A stretch of 22,371 bases of DNA from Sphingobium amiense (GCF_003967075.1 NZ_AP018669.1:1-22371); one strand, 5' to 3'. Numbered from the stretch's first letter, positions 1-7,903 are shown. A program made the numbers and translations. The notes: generated by a model not told the origin, from the sequence alone.

Positions 1-28
1 ATGCGATCATGTAAGGATATTCACATGC
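1..28 (+). repeat. Centromere-like hexamer array, right part (continues from 22362-22371)
   Basis: Hexamers at 7-12 (TCATGT) and 23-28 (ACATGC) continue an 8-bp-phased series that starts at 22362 (ACATGC) and 22370 (ACATGC, completed by bases 1-4). Counting through the junction, the starts are 0, 8, 16 and 32. This lies between the par promoter and parA, the expected place for an operator or parS of an RHH protein. Confidence 0.6.
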
Positions 29-678
29 CAACAATCGCGATCATCAGCCAGAAGGGCGGCGCGGGGAAAACCACCCTCGCCTTGCACCTGGCCGCCGCCG
101 CCGAGGATTCCGGGCATACCGCCCTTGTGATCGACGTCGACCCGCAGGCGACGGCGAGCCAGTGGGCGGCATGGCGACAGGATGCGCCCCCGGTCGTGAT
201 CGACAGCGCGCCCCCTCGCCTTGCCGCCAAGATCGAGCAGGCGACGGGCCAGGGCGCGGCGTTCATCGTAATCGACACCCCGCCCCACGCCGACAGCGCC
301 GCCAGCGCCGCCGTCGAGGCGGCCGACCTAGTGTTGATCCCTTGCCGCCCCAGCGCGTTCGATTTGGCGGCGATCAAGACGACCGCCAGCCTTGTGAAGA
401 TGCGCGGCAAGCCTGCTTTCGTGATCTTCACGGCGGGAAGCCCGACCGCGCCGCGCATGTATGACGAAGCCGCGCAGCTCGTGCAGGATTATGGGCTTGA
501 CGCCTGCCCCCACCATATCGCGGATCGCGCCGCCTTTCGCCACGCGGCGGCCGAGGGCAAGACGGCGATGGAGATCGAGCCGAGCGGCAAGGCGGCCGAT
601 GAGGTGCGCCAGCTTTACAAGTGGACATGCGAGCATGTAAACATGCAAGCATCTAGGAAGCGGAGGGCCAACGCATGA
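25..678 (+). CDS. parA: ParA-family partition ATPase
   Basis: Walker-type ATPase of the ParA/Soj/MinD superfamily that drives segregation of the plasmid together with a centromere-binding partner. The 217-aa product has a deviant Walker A motif KGGAGKTT at residues 10-17, the A' motif DVDPQ at about 37-41 and Walker B VIDTPP at 82-87. It has no N-terminal HTH, as in short type Ib ParA proteins. I chose the ATG at 25 because AAGGA at 13-17 is a well-spaced ribosome binding site; an in-frame ATG at position 1 lacks one. The start codon lies inside an ACATGC hexamer of the putative centromere. The stop overlaps the next gene's start (ATGA at 675-678), so the two are probably translationally coupled. 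The promoter is at the other end of the window. Confidence 0.92.
   Translation: MPTIAIISQKGGAGKTTLALHLAAAAEDSGHTALVIDVDPQATASQWAAWRQDAPPVVIDSAPPRLAAKIEQATGQGAAFIVIDTPPHADSAASAAVEAADLVLIPCRPSAFDLAAIKTTASLVKMRGKPAFVIFTAGSPTAPRMYDEAAQLVQDYGLDACPHHIADRAAFRHAAAEGKTAMEIEPSGKAADEVRQLYKWTCEHVNMQASRKRRANA
625..654 (+). repeat. Centromere-like hexamer array inside the parA 3' end
   Basis: ACATGC, GCATGT, ACATGC and GCATCT start at 625, 633, 641 and 649, an exact 8-bp phase with alternating orientation, so neighbours form palindromes (ACATGC-GA-GCATGT). The array is coding for the ParA C-terminus and precedes the RHH gene start by about 20 bp. Confidence 0.5.
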
Positions 679-989
679 GCCGGAAGGGATCATTGCTCGC
701 ATTGCGGGATCGCGATGCAGCGCCAGCGCCGGCGATGGTCGAGCCGGAGGGGAGGGCGGCCGCGCCGATCGCCCGTGGCACTGGCGCAGGCTCCGGCAGC
801 GGATCGAGCAGCAACCCGGTTGCGCCGAGCCGTCAGGGCAAGAAGGCCATGACGGGCTATTTCAGCCCGGAAATGTCCTTCGCCATGCACATGACCGCCC
901 GCAAGCACGGCATGAGCCTACAGGACGCGATGGCCGAGGCGTTCAACGACTGGCTTCGCAAGATGGGGGAAAGCCCTGTAGGCAAGTGA
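675..989 (+). CDS. Ribbon-helix-helix centromere-binding partner of ParA (ParG/omega-like)
   Basis: A 104-aa protein with a low-complexity, Ala/Gly/Ser-rich basic N-terminus (about residues 1-56). A compact ribbon-helix-helix domain follows (about 57-97): a beta strand around KKAMTGYFS, then two helices from SFAMHMTARK and SLQDAMAEAFNDWL. A flexible N-terminus plus C-terminal RHH is the plan of small ParB-equivalents such as ParG and omega, which bind tandem short repeats and stimulate ParA. The start overlaps the parA stop. Hexamer arrays lie before parA, in the parA 3' end and directly after this gene, and they are its likely binding sites. Assignment as the ParB equivalent is inferred from fold, order and these sites; no closer family name is claimed. 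Confidence 0.75.
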   Translation: MSRKGSLLALRDRDAAPAPAMVEPEGRAAAPIARGTGAGSGSGSSSNPVAPSRQGKKAMTGYFSPEMSFAMHMTARKHGMSLQDAMAEAFNDWLRKMGESPVGK

Positions 990-1027
990 GCATGTCCACA
1001 TGCAAACATGCGGGTAAGTAAACATGG
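990..1027 (+). repeat. Centromere-like hexamer array between parAB and repA
   Basis: GCATGT (990), ACATGC (998), ACATGC (1006) and ACATGG (1022) again fall on an 8-bp grid with one skipped position. This is the same 0-8-16-32 spacing as the array before parA. The array begins at the stop codon of the RHH gene and ends before the convergent repA stop. It is a candidate parS. Confidence 0.55.
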
Positions 1028-1052
1028 CCGCTTGCCCGCATAGAGCAGGGGA

Positions 1053-2165
1053 TCAGCGTAGTGGTTTGCGTTCGTGCCGTTTCTTGCAGAAGCCGAGGAA
1101 GGCCCCGGCAGGGCTTTTGAGTTCGGGCTTGCCCATGTCGTGCCACCACGACACCCATTCGTCATAGAGCGCATACACGTCATAGCCTGGCGCGGCCGTC
1201 TTGGCGTCGTGCATGGTTTCCGGGTCGATATAGGGCGCATCGTCGCCGGCGCTGGCGACCGGATCGGGCTTGGATTTGAGGCCCGAGCGGTTGCGGAACA
1301 AGATCACGTCATCATCCATCGTCACCGCATAGTCGGGGAAATGGCCGTGATCGGCGTCATGCTCGCAGACCTTCTTGACCAAGGCCCGGAACACTCGGAG
1401 CGGGCTGTTCGAGCCGCATTTCTTCTGTAGCAACTCTAGGCCGATCTTCCATTCGTCCTTCACGCCGCAATGCTTGCGCGCCAGTTCATACATGCGCCGC
1501 TCGAACGGCTTGCGGAGCCGGAAATAGTCGCGGTGGAGCGTCAGGACGTTCTTGCTGATGACCGAGCGATAGACCCAATCCGACAGGGTGATTTCGAGAT
1601 CGAGCATCCGGCCATCGAACGTCTTGCGCGTGATCTTGGCCTCTTCGATCAGGCCGAAAATCCGCGTTTCTTCGACACCGCCCGTTTGAATATTGGTCCG
1701 CACCGTGGTCCCGCGCAGGCGGGTGAGGGCGTCGGCCATCAGTCGATAGCCTTCGCCGCTGGTTTGCCGGTTGGTGGCGACGAGCATGTCATAGGCTTGC
1801 AGGCGCACCGTGCGGCTAGGTTGCTCGCCCTGGTTCATCTTCGCGACGAGCTGCGAAATGCAGTAGATCAATATGTCCTTGTCGTGGATCGTCGCCAGCC
1901 CCTTGCCCGAGGGGATAATCTCGATGACGTTGCCGTTATGCTCGTAGCGCCGCGTCCGGTTGTCGGGCTTGGTCGAGAGCGAAAACACCGGATGCTCCAT
2001 TGAGGCCATGTCATCCTTGGGGATGGCGTCCAGCACGTCGCAGATGAACAAGTCCTGGTTGGGATGGCGCACCGGCAGCAGCGGCGTGCGATCGTCGCCG
2101 TCCACGGCCGAGACCGGCGCGGCGATCGGCGCGTCAAACAGGGAAGGGGAGGGGTCTATCGTCAT
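1053..2165 (-). CDS. repA: Replication initiator protein (RepA, RPA family)
   Basis: A 370-aa plasmid replication initiator resembling the replication initiator protein A family of alphaproteobacterial, especially sphingomonad, plasmids. The conserved core runs from about residue 45 to 260 and includes segments such as SLSTKPDNRTRRYEHNG, LSDWVYRSVISKNVLTLH and FRLRKPFERRMYELARKHCG, with winged-helix character. The C-terminal 110 residues look less ordered. Its ATG (2163-2165) lies inside the first of seven iterons that continue upstream. RepA binding there would both start replication and repress its own gene; this is known for iteron plasmids and inferred here. It is transcribed toward parAB, ending 63 bp from the RHH gene. 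Confidence 0.9.
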   Translation of the reverse strand: MTIDPSPSLFDAPIAAPVSAVDGDDRTPLLPVRHPNQDLFICDVLDAIPKDDMASMEHPVFSLSTKPDNRTRRYEHNGNVIEIIPSGKGLATIHDKDILIYCISQLVAKMNQGEQPSRTVRLQAYDMLVATNRQTSGEGYRLMADALTRLRGTTVRTNIQTGGVEETRIFGLIEEAKITRKTFDGRMLDLEITLSDWVYRSVISKNVLTLHRDYFRLRKPFERRMYELARKHCGVKDEWKIGLELLQKKCGSNSPLRVFRALVKKVCEHDADHGHFPDYAVTMDDDVILFRNRSGLKSKPDPVASAGDDAPYIDPETMHDAKTAAPGYDVYALYDEWVSWWHDMGKPELKSPAGAFLGFCKKRHERKPLR

Positions 2166-2352
2166 TTCACTAACGCTAGGGCTACTATCGTCATTTCACA
2201 TACGCAAGCGGATTATCGTCATTTCAGATTCACCGCCGCGCTATCGTCATTTCGATTACGCTTGAGCGCGGCAGGGAAGGCCTGGCGCTATCGTCATAGT
2301 GGATTCGCCTTTTCGTCACTCTGGATTCGCTTTTTCGTCAGAGCGGATTCAC
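2157..2352 (+). repeat. Iterons of the replication origin
   Basis: Seven direct repeats with core TCGTCA begin at 2159, 2188, 2216, 2244, 2291, 2313 and 2335. The first four share TATCGTCATTTC followed by an (A/T)TACGC-like tail, spaced 28-29 bp. The last three are diverged (TTTCGTCA...GGATTCGC), spaced 22 bp. The 47-bp gap between the fourth and fifth separates the two subsets. The first repeat contains the repA start codon. Confidence 0.85.
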
Positions 2353-2420
2353 CGCGCGGCAAATTTCTGCCAAAAAAGCGAGGATTTCTGCGCCTTTCCG
2401 GGCAGGCCGAATTTCCGTAA

Positions 2421-2466
2421 CACATCACTAAACCCATATTTTAACACTAGGCTGACCTGTGGATAA
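2421..2466. other. oriV AT-rich stretch with DnaA box
   Basis: A perfect DnaA box (TGTGGATAA, 2458-2466, reverse of TTATCCACA) sits 106 bp beyond the last iteron, next to an AT-rich stretch at 2421-2450 that is unusual in this GC-rich molecule. Iterons, AT-rich DNA and a DnaA box together are the classic layout of an iteron origin where the helix opens. Confidence 0.75.
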
Positions 2467-2626
2467 CTTCAGCGGAAGATTATGACGAGAGGCTGGATCA
2501 TCGTGGTTTCACCCACCAGCGTCCCGCCAGATCGGACAGCTTGTCCCGAAAATCGGGACAACGGCAGCGCGACTCACCAGCGCCGCGCTTCAGGCACAAT
2601 CAGAAAGAAGAAAAACACCGCCTCTT

Positions 2627-2722
2627 GGGGCTTCGCCCCGCCGGCTCGCGGCCTTCGGCCGCCCCGGATCGCTTTAGCGATCCTCCCACCCGGCATCCCC
2701 ATGATGAGCCGGCTTCGCCGGC
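2627..2722. repeat. String of four short perfect hairpins
   Basis: GGGGC-TTC-GCCCC (2627-2639), GCGGCC-TTC-GGCCGC (2648-2662), GGATCGCT-TT-AGCGATCC (2666-2683) and GCCGGC-TTC-GCCGGC (2708-2722). The arms differ in sequence while the tiny TTC/TT loops recur. The last is followed by ACGCTTTTT, so it could end + strand transcripts. Function unknown. Confidence 0.6.
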
Positions 2723-2984
2723 ACGCTTTTTGTTAGAAAGGGGATCGTTTAAACGCTGCGCCTCCATCGCAGCCACAGCGCCAGCGGCACCGTCGCAATT
2801 GGCTTTCCAGAAAAGCCAGGCGGATAGGACAGCGATCAATCCGAGAGGGCAGGGCAGGCGGAAATGTCGCCACAGGCGCGATTTCCGGGCCGCTGGGCCT
2901 CATTTCAGACGTTCGGCAAGGTCGGGGAGGGTTCGGCCGGCATGGCGCTCTACGGGCTTCCCAGGCGGCTGATTTTTTGGAAAG

Positions 2985-3013
2985 CTAGATCCTCGCGGGG
3001 TCAGAGGATCTAG
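2985..3013. repeat. 10-bp perfect inverted repeat
   Basis: CTAGATCCTC (2985-2994) and GAGGATCTAG (3004-3013) flank a 9-base loop. It lies 21 bp beyond the minus-strand ORF that ends at 3035 and could act as its terminator, but no T-run follows on either strand. Confidence 0.4.
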
Positions 3014-3034
3014 CGCGTAGAATTTGAGCCGGTC

Positions 3035-3226
3035 CTAATGGCGCGTCCGCTTCTGTGGCGGCGGCGCTGCCATAAGCCCATCAAAGGCGGAGTCATCGCC
3101 CAATGCGTAGCGGCGCAGCGGATCATCCTCCGTCATGCGACCGGCCTGCACCTCGCGCCCGGTCACATACCGCAGCCGGTCCCGGTCCAGCACGCCATCG
3201 ACAAGGCATTCCGCGCGCAGGAACAT
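3035..3226 (-). pseudogene. Unrecognised ORF fragment, probably 5'-truncated
   Basis: A protein-like frame of 63 codons from the only in-frame ATG (3226). The frame stays open upstream for another 29 codons to a TAG near 3313, with sensible sequence (RIPPPPANAPW) before the ATG. There is no ribosome binding site at the ATG and no other start codon, so it looks like the C-terminal part of a longer protein. Segments such as LVDGVLDRDRLRYVTGREVQ and EDDPLRRYALGDDSAFDGL look conserved, but I do not recognise the family. It follows the interrupted GNAT gene on the same strand and belongs to the decayed cargo region. Confidence 0.4.
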
Positions 3227-3293
3227 CCAGGGGGCGTTTGCGGGAGGGGGCGGAATCCTACGCCAAGCTCGCCCAGATAGCCGGCGCGAGATC

Positions 3294-3328
3294 TTACTTG
3301 TTGCTGCCTTCTACGGTCGCGCCAGAAA
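3294..3328 (-). pseudogene. 3' remnant of the GNAT gene cut off by the Tn3-family insertion
   Basis: Joining the DNA left and right of the transposon and removing one AGAAA copy restores one frame. ...RRLSG (from 7433 onward) continues into ATVEGSNK and a TAA stop at 3294-3296. The fragment is therefore the original C-terminus of the acetyltransferase at 7394-7903. This supports a single simple transposition with no later rearrangement of the two flanks. Confidence 0.75.
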
Positions 3329-3373
3329 GGCCCAGTCGGCCCGAAGCTGCGATTTTGGTCATCTTGGAGAACA
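3329..3373 (+). repeat. Left terminal inverted repeat of the Tn3-family transposon
   Basis: 45 bp matching the complement of 7388-7432 with 3 mismatches. Directly preceded by the AGAAA duplication at 3324-3328. Confidence 0.9.
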
Positions 3374-3450
3374 CGTCGGGAACGGGCTGGTTGTTGTTGA
3401 CGATCGCCCATGCGAGGAACGACGTTCCGCTCCGATAAGGGAGCGGCGTT

Positions 3451-6360
3451 ATGAGCCTTGGCGTTTCGAGTGGGGATCTGATCGGCTCCTGGAGCCTGAG
3501 TTTTTCGGACATCGCGTTCGTGACCGGCAAAGCGGAGACGGCACGACTGGGATTGGCGGTTCAGCTTAGATTTTTCGCCGGGCATGGCTTCTTTGTGCCG
3601 GATCATGCGTCGATACCCTCCGACGGTGTCTTGTATCTGGCGGAGCAACTTGGTCTCGATGCCAAATCCGTGAACCACTATGATTTTTCCGGGCGCACCG
3701 CCCGCCGGCATTGCGCGGAGATTTTGCGGCATCTCGGGTTCCGCCGTATGACGCAGACGGATCGCAGGGCGTTGTCGAGGTGGATTTCCGACGATCTTTG
3801 TGCGGGCGGGCAGCCGATCAATGCCATGCTCGAGCATGTTTTCCTGTGGTGCCGCGACCGCCGTATCTATGGGCCGTCGCGCAAGGAGCTGGAACGCCTC
3901 GTCCGTTCGCAACGACACCTCTATCTGGAGGCCCTGTTGGCCCGAGTCCGCGATCGGCTTGCGCCGGATGCGGTCGCCTTGCTGGAAGCCTCGCTCGCCG
4001 ATCCCGATGGCCCGACCGGCTTCAACACGATGAAGGGGGATGCAGGTCAGGCGACGCTCGAAAACATTCTTGGCGTGACCGCCAAACTCGCCTTTATCCA
4101 ACGGCTTGCTCTTCCCCGAGATTTCCTATCGGTCACGGGCAAGGCATGGGTCGATCAGATCGTTCGCCGGGTTGCCGGCGAGAAAGCCTCGGAGATGCGC
4201 CGGCATGTACCGGCGCGCCAGCTCGGGCTCTATGCCGTTTATCTGATGGCGCGGGAAGCTCAGCTTACGGATGCGATGGTCGACCTGCTGATCGAGACGG
4301 TCCATAAGATCGGATCGCGCTCGAAACGCAAGGTGGTGGGCGATATCGCGAAAGACATCGAGCGGGTCTATGGCAAGGAGCGACTCCTGGTCGAGATTGC
4401 CAGCGCTTCGATCGACGATCCATCCGGGCGCATCTGCGATGTCATTTTCCCAATCGCCGGCAAGGACAAACTGGCGGCGATCATCAAGGAAAGCCAGGCA
4501 AAGGGCGCCTTGGATCGGCGGATCTACAAGGTGATGCGGAGGTCATGGGCCAATCATTATCGCCGTATGCTGCCAAGCCTGCTTTCGGCACTGGAGTTCC
4601 GGTCGAACAACGCCGTGTGGCGTCCGGTGCTGGCGGCCCTGGACTGGATCAGAAGCAAAGTGGATGATGGATGCCGCTACGTGCCGCCGCACGCAGTGCC
4701 GGTCGACGAGGTCATTCCGGCGAGATGGCGCAGTTCCGTCATTGATGAAGAGGGGCGCGTAAACCGGATCAGTTATGAGCTTTGTGTCCTCGCGCAACTG
4801 CGCGATCGCATCCGTTCTAAGGAAATCTGGGTTGTCGGGGCGGACCGATACCGCAATCCCGATGACGATCTTCCCAAGGACTTCGATGCGCGGCGAGAAG
4901 CATATTACACAGGATTGAACCTGACGGCGGATGCGCGTGCATTTTCAAGCGCCATCCGGGAAGAGCTTGCTCAGGAACTGTTGCTCCTCAATGCCAATAT
5001 TCCCCGGAACGACAAGGTTCGGCTGCTGTGGCGCGGCGAGAACCGTATATCTCTCACCCCGTTCAAACCCTTGCCCGAACCCAGGGGTCTCGCCTCGATC
5101 AAGACCGAGATCGGCCAACGCTGGCCGATGACCGGGCTGCTCGACGTACTGAAGGAGGCTGCCCTTGATACGGGACTTCTCGAAGCGTTCGAAACATCGG
5201 CCTCGCGTGTTGCACTGCCGAAAACCGCGCTGGATCAACGTCTCCTGCTATGCCTCTACGGCCTGGGAACGAATGCCGGGCTCAAGCGGATCGCCGGCGC
5301 CACCCCCGATGTCAGCTATGAAGAGCTGCTGCATGTCCATCGCCGCTTCGTTCATGCCGCGGCGCTCAAGGAGGCGTGTGCCAGGGTTGCGAATGCGACC
5401 CTGGCAATCCGCAATGCTGCAGTCTGGGGGGACGCCGGCACGGCCTGTGCGTCAGATTCCACAAAGTTCGGAGCCTGGGATCGCAACCTGATGACGGAAT
5501 GGCATGCGCGTTATGGTGGACGGGGCGTCATGATCTACTGGCATGTCGAACGACGCGCGACATGCGTCTATTCCCAGCTCAAGCGCTGCTCTTCCTCCGA
5601 GGTCGCCTCCATGATCGAGGGCGTGCTGCGCCATTGCACCGACATGGAAATCCAGCGACAATATGTTGATAGTCATGGCCAAAGCGCGGTTGGCTTTGCA
5701 TTTTGCCGGCTTCTCGGATTTGAGCTTGCACCCCGCCTGAAAGCGATCGCTCGCCAGAAGCTGGCTCTTCCCGATGTCGGCATGCGAACGCGGCTTCCCC
5801 ACTTGCAGCCGATCCTCTCCAGTCCGATCAACTGGGATGAGATCGAGCAGCAATATGACGAGATGGTCAAATATGCAGCCGCGATGCAGACAAAAACCGC
5901 CGACCCGGAGGCGATCCTGCGCCGGTTTAGCCGCTCCGAGGTGATGCACCCGACCTACAAGGCGTTGAGTGAGCTGGGCCGCGCGGTCAAGACGATCTTC
6001 CTGTGCCGGTATCTGCGCGAGGAGTCCTTCCGCCGCGAAATTCATGAAGGCCTGAATGTCGTTGAAAACTGGAACAGTGCCAATGGGTTCGTTTTCTTCG
6101 GCAAGGGCGGCGAGATCGCCACTAACCGCATCGATGAGCAGCAGCTCTCGGTCCTGGCGCTACATTTGCTGCAAGCGTCGCTTGTCTATGTGAACACCCG
6201 AATGCTTCAGAGCGTGCTGGTGGAACCGAAATGGACGGGCCGGATGACGCCGGATGATTATCGCGGCCTCACACCGCTGATTTACAGCCACGTCAATCCT
6301 TATGGCCGCTTCGACCTCGATCTGAATAGCCGGATCGATTTTGGGCGGCTTGCTGCCTGA
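3451..6360 (+). CDS. tnpA: Tn3-family transposase
   Basis: Replicative DDE transposase of 969 aa, the normal length for the family. The N-terminal part (about 1-170, including [18 protein letters not shown]) is the DUF4158-type DNA-binding region. The C-terminal half is the catalytic Tn3 transposase domain. Recognisable segments are [14 protein letters not shown] (first Asp), [14 protein letters not shown] (second Asp) and [20 protein letters not shown] near the C-terminus with the expected acidic residue. AAGGGAG at 3437-3443 is a ribosome binding site 7 bases before the ATG. It lies in an intact element with the resolvase in the same direction. Confidence 0.95.
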   Translation: MSLGVSSGDLIGSWSLSFSDIAFVTGKAETARLGLAVQLRFFAGHGFFVPDHASIPSDGVLYLAEQLGLDAKSVNHYDFSGRTARRHCAEILRHLGFRRMTQTDRRALSRWISDDLCAGGQPINAMLEHVFLWCRDRRIYGPSRKELERLVRSQRHLYLEALLARVRDRLAPDAVALLEASLADPDGPTGFNTMKGDAGQATLENILGVTAKLAFIQRLALPRDFLSVTGKAWVDQIVRRVAGEKASEMRRHVPARQLGLYAVYLMAREAQLTDAMVDLLIETVHKIGSRSKRKVVGDIAKDIERVYGKERLLVEIASASIDDPSGRICDVIFPIAGKDKLAAIIKESQAKGALDRRIYKVMRRSWANHYRRMLPSLLSALEFRSNNAVWRPVLAALDWIRSKVDDGCRYVPPHAVPVDEVIPARWRSSVIDEEGRVNRISYELCVLAQLRDRIRSKEIWVVGADRYRNPDDDLPKDFDARREAYYTGLNLTADARAFSSAIREELAQELLLLNANIPRNDKVRLLWRGENRISLTPFKPLPEPRGLASIKTEIGQRWPMTGLLDVLKEAALDTGLLEAFETSASRVALPKTALDQRLLLCLYGLGTNAGLKRIAGATPDVSYEELLHVHRRFVHAAALKEACARVANATLAIRNAAVWGDAGTACASDSTKFGAWDRNLMTEWHARYGGRGVMIYWHVERRATCVYSQLKRCSSSEVASMIEGVLRHCTDMEIQRQYVDSHGQSAVGFAFCRLLGFELAPRLKAIARQKLALPDVGMRTRLPHLQPILSSPINWDEIEQQYDEMVKYAAAMQTKTADPEAILRRFSRSEVMHPTYKALSELGRAVKTIFLCRYLREESFRREIHEGLNVVENWNSANGFVFFGKGGEIATNRIDEQQLSVLALHLLQASLVYVNTRMLQSVLVEPKWTGRMTPDDYRGLTPLIYSHVNPYGRFDLDLNSRIDFGRLAA

Positions 6361-6384
6361 CCGGGGCCTTTCCGCTCGCACCAT

Positions 6385-6500
6385 TTGGGTGCACCCGAAC
6401 GTGACGATCGGAAGTGACATATACGACATGTCACAAAAGGGTGGTTCCGTCACCAATGTTACTGTACGAGGGCAAAGCCACCCTAATGTGACGGATTTGC
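6385..6500. promoter_or_regulatory. res site of the Tn3-family transposon
   Basis: The gap between tnpA and tnpR is rich in GTGAC-type half-sites. There is a near-perfect direct repeat CACCC(G/T)AA(C/T)GTGACG at 6392-6406 and 6479-6493, and an inverted repeat GTGACAT (6414-6420) / ATGTCAC (6428-6434) with a 7-base spacer. Several dyads in about 115 bp just before the resolvase gene are the structure of a three-subsite res region where TnpR resolves cointegrates. Its promoter probably overlaps, giving autorepression. Confidence 0.65.
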
Positions 6501-6502
6501 CC

Positions 6503-7369
6503 ATGACCCGCGTCGGCTACGCCCGCGTCAGCACCATCGACCAGGATCTCGACATCCAGGTTGCCCGGTTGAAGGCAGCGGGCTGTGAAATCCTCCGCTC
6601 CGAAACAGGCTCGGGCGCATCGCGCACTGGACGCACGGAGCTTGAGACGATCATGCAGTTCCTGCGCGCCGATGACGAACTCGTCGTCCTGCGTCTCGAT
6701 CGGCTCGGTCGCTCCACACGCGATGTTCTCAATCTGGTTCATGAACTCGACCAGAAGGGAGCCTCATTGCGGGTGCTTGAGCCGGAGGTGACGACGGCCG
6801 GAAGCATGGGGCGGATGGTGATCACCATTCTGGGCATGGTCGCGGACATGGAACTGACGTTCATCAAGGACCGGCAGCGCGCCGGGATCGAGGCGGCGCG
6901 CGCCGAAGGCGTCTACAAAGGCCGGAAGAAAAACATCGATGACGATGAAATCCGACGCCGGATCACCGCCGGCGCGAGCAAGGCCAGCGTCGCGCGCGAC
7001 CTCAAGATCTCAAGAATGACCGTCTATCGGGCGCTTGACGTCATTCCTTCAAGGATCGGGCTGCCGGAAAAGCCGCCTTCTGTCACCATCGCCCTGCATC
7101 TGACCATCGAGAACTTCAACAAGCATGGTCGTGGCAGAAAGCCCGCTCGCGAGCGCATTGAGGCGATGCTGGAGCGGGATTACCAGATGCAAAAGACCGG
7201 GAACTGCGATTACACGCTGACCGTCGCCTATGATCAGGGTGCCGATGGCGTCAGCCTCGATGATGAGATCGCATCTCTCCAGACAGAGATGTTCAACATC
7301 GCAGAGAGCTACAGGTGCTCGATCGAGACCGATGTTTACGAGATTGGAGGACAAGAGCGAGCCTGGTAG
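6503..7369 (+). CDS. tnpR: Serine resolvase with C-terminal extension
   Basis: Serine recombinase that resolves transposition cointegrates at the adjacent res. The ATG at 6503 gives MTRVGYARVS with the nucleophile Ser at residue 10, although the frame is open further upstream through res. The catalytic domain covers about residues 1-140 (LDRLGRSTRDVLNLV, GSMGRMVITILGMVADMEL) and a recombinase HTH about 155-183 (KASVARDLKISRMTVYRAL). About 100 residues follow that ordinary 185-aa Tn3 resolvases lack, including VTIALHLTIENFNKHGRGRK and an acidic stretch. Such tails are known in a subset of long Tn3-family resolvases; their role here is unknown. 288 aa in all. Confidence 0.92.
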   Translation: MTRVGYARVSTIDQDLDIQVARLKAAGCEILRSETGSGASRTGRTELETIMQFLRADDELVVLRLDRLGRSTRDVLNLVHELDQKGASLRVLEPEVTTAGSMGRMVITILGMVADMELTFIKDRQRAGIEAARAEGVYKGRKKNIDDDEIRRRITAGASKASVARDLKISRMTVYRALDVIPSRIGLPEKPPSVTIALHLTIENFNKHGRGRKPARERIEAMLERDYQMQKTGNCDYTLTVAYDQGADGVSLDDEIASLQTEMFNIAESYRCSIETDVYEIGGQERAW

Positions 7370-7387
7370 ATCGCCATGTTCAATCTT

Positions 7388-7432
7388 TGTTCTTCAACAT
7401 GGCCAAAATCGCAGCTTCGGGCCGACTGGGCC
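7388..7432 (-). repeat. Right terminal inverted repeat of the Tn3-family transposon
   Basis: Complement of the left end with 3 mismatches in 45. Followed by the AGAAA duplication at 7433-7437. Its inner part supplies the last codons of the interrupted GNAT frame. Confidence 0.9.
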
Positions 7433-7903
7433 AGAAAGGCGACGGCTCAGTTCTATCCGGCGATGGCTACGCATTTTGAAGGTGTCTGGCCCAACGCGCC
7501 GATACTCAATGAAGCCGAGAGAACGCCAAAATCGCTCTGCCGCTTCATTCGCTTCCAGCACGGCCAACCGAATCTCTGTGGCACCTCTCGCAGCGGCCCA
7601 GCTTTCGACCGTCGAGTAAATTGAGCGTCCGACGCCACGACCACGCTGTGCGGCATCTACGATCATGAAGCCGAGATACCATGTGCCATCACGCGGATAA
7701 TCGCGGAGGATGGCCGCGATTGCATATAGGCCGCCAGGCCCCTTCCATCCCAGGACAGCTTGATTGTGGGCGCTCTTTTCGGGCGGCACATCGGAGAAAA
7801 GCTCGCGAGCATCGTCCAGCGTGGGCGCGGCCCCGTCCTGCAACAGGAAATAGTCGCTGCAACGGTTGTAACAGGTCTGCAACGTCTGCGGCGTCCGCTT
7901 GGG
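7394..7903 (-). pseudogene. GNAT acetyltransferase, truncated at both ends
   Basis: GNAT-superfamily N-acetyltransferase; substrate not predictable. The acetyl-CoA loop is RGRGVG in the segment GFMIVDAAQRGRGVGRSIYS, followed by AVLEANEAAERFWRSLGF, the usual C-terminal motif. The frame is open up to the IS6100 boundary at 7903 with no ATG (only a TTG at 7882), so IS6100 removed the first codons. At the other end the Tn3-family element replaced the natural ending ATVEGSNK with about 11 codons from its inverted repeat, stopping at 7394. The frame is also continuous with the IS6100 transposase frame after that gene's TGA. Probably inactive, though most of the catalytic fold survives. Confidence 0.8.

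Larger units (their letters stand above)
2467..3034. other. Gene-poor region beyond the origin
   Basis: No convincing gene here. It holds the four-hairpin string (2627-2722), a T-rich stretch after the last hairpin and a 10-bp inverted repeat (2985-3013). On the minus strand an open frame runs between stops from about 3031 to 2893 with a protein-like end (GRTLPDLAERLK), in frame with the fragment at 3035-3226 but after its TAG. It may be the decayed tail of the same gene. Confidence 0.4.
3329..7432 (+). mobile_element. Tn3-family transposon, 4104 bp, tnpA-res-tnpR only
   Basis: Terminal inverted repeats at 3329-3373 and 7388-7432 start GGCCCAGTCGGCCCGAAGCT. They are identical for the first 30 bases and differ at 3 of 45 overall. 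The element is flanked by the 5-bp direct repeat AGAAA (3324-3328 and 7433-7437), the target duplication size of the Tn3 family. The ends begin GGCCC and not the usual GGGG. It carries only transposition genes. Intact ends, genes and duplication suggest a recent, possibly still mobile copy. Confidence 0.92.

Noticed and set aside
1..24. ATG at base 1 as the parA start
   Set aside because: No ribosome binding site, it lies within the hexamer array, and the ATG at 25 has AAGGA at correct spacing and starts exactly at the family's first strand (MPTIAIISQKGG).
2482..2736. An 84-codon ORF and a 79-codon minus-strand frame over the hairpin string
   Set aside because: The sequence is dictated by hairpin arms (Arg/Pro-rich), there is no conserved motif, and the minus-strand frame uses TTG without a ribosome binding site.
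3163..4101. A 312-codon minus-strand frame crossing the left transposon end
   Set aside because: It spans the insertion junction and mirrors tnpA. No coherent protein.
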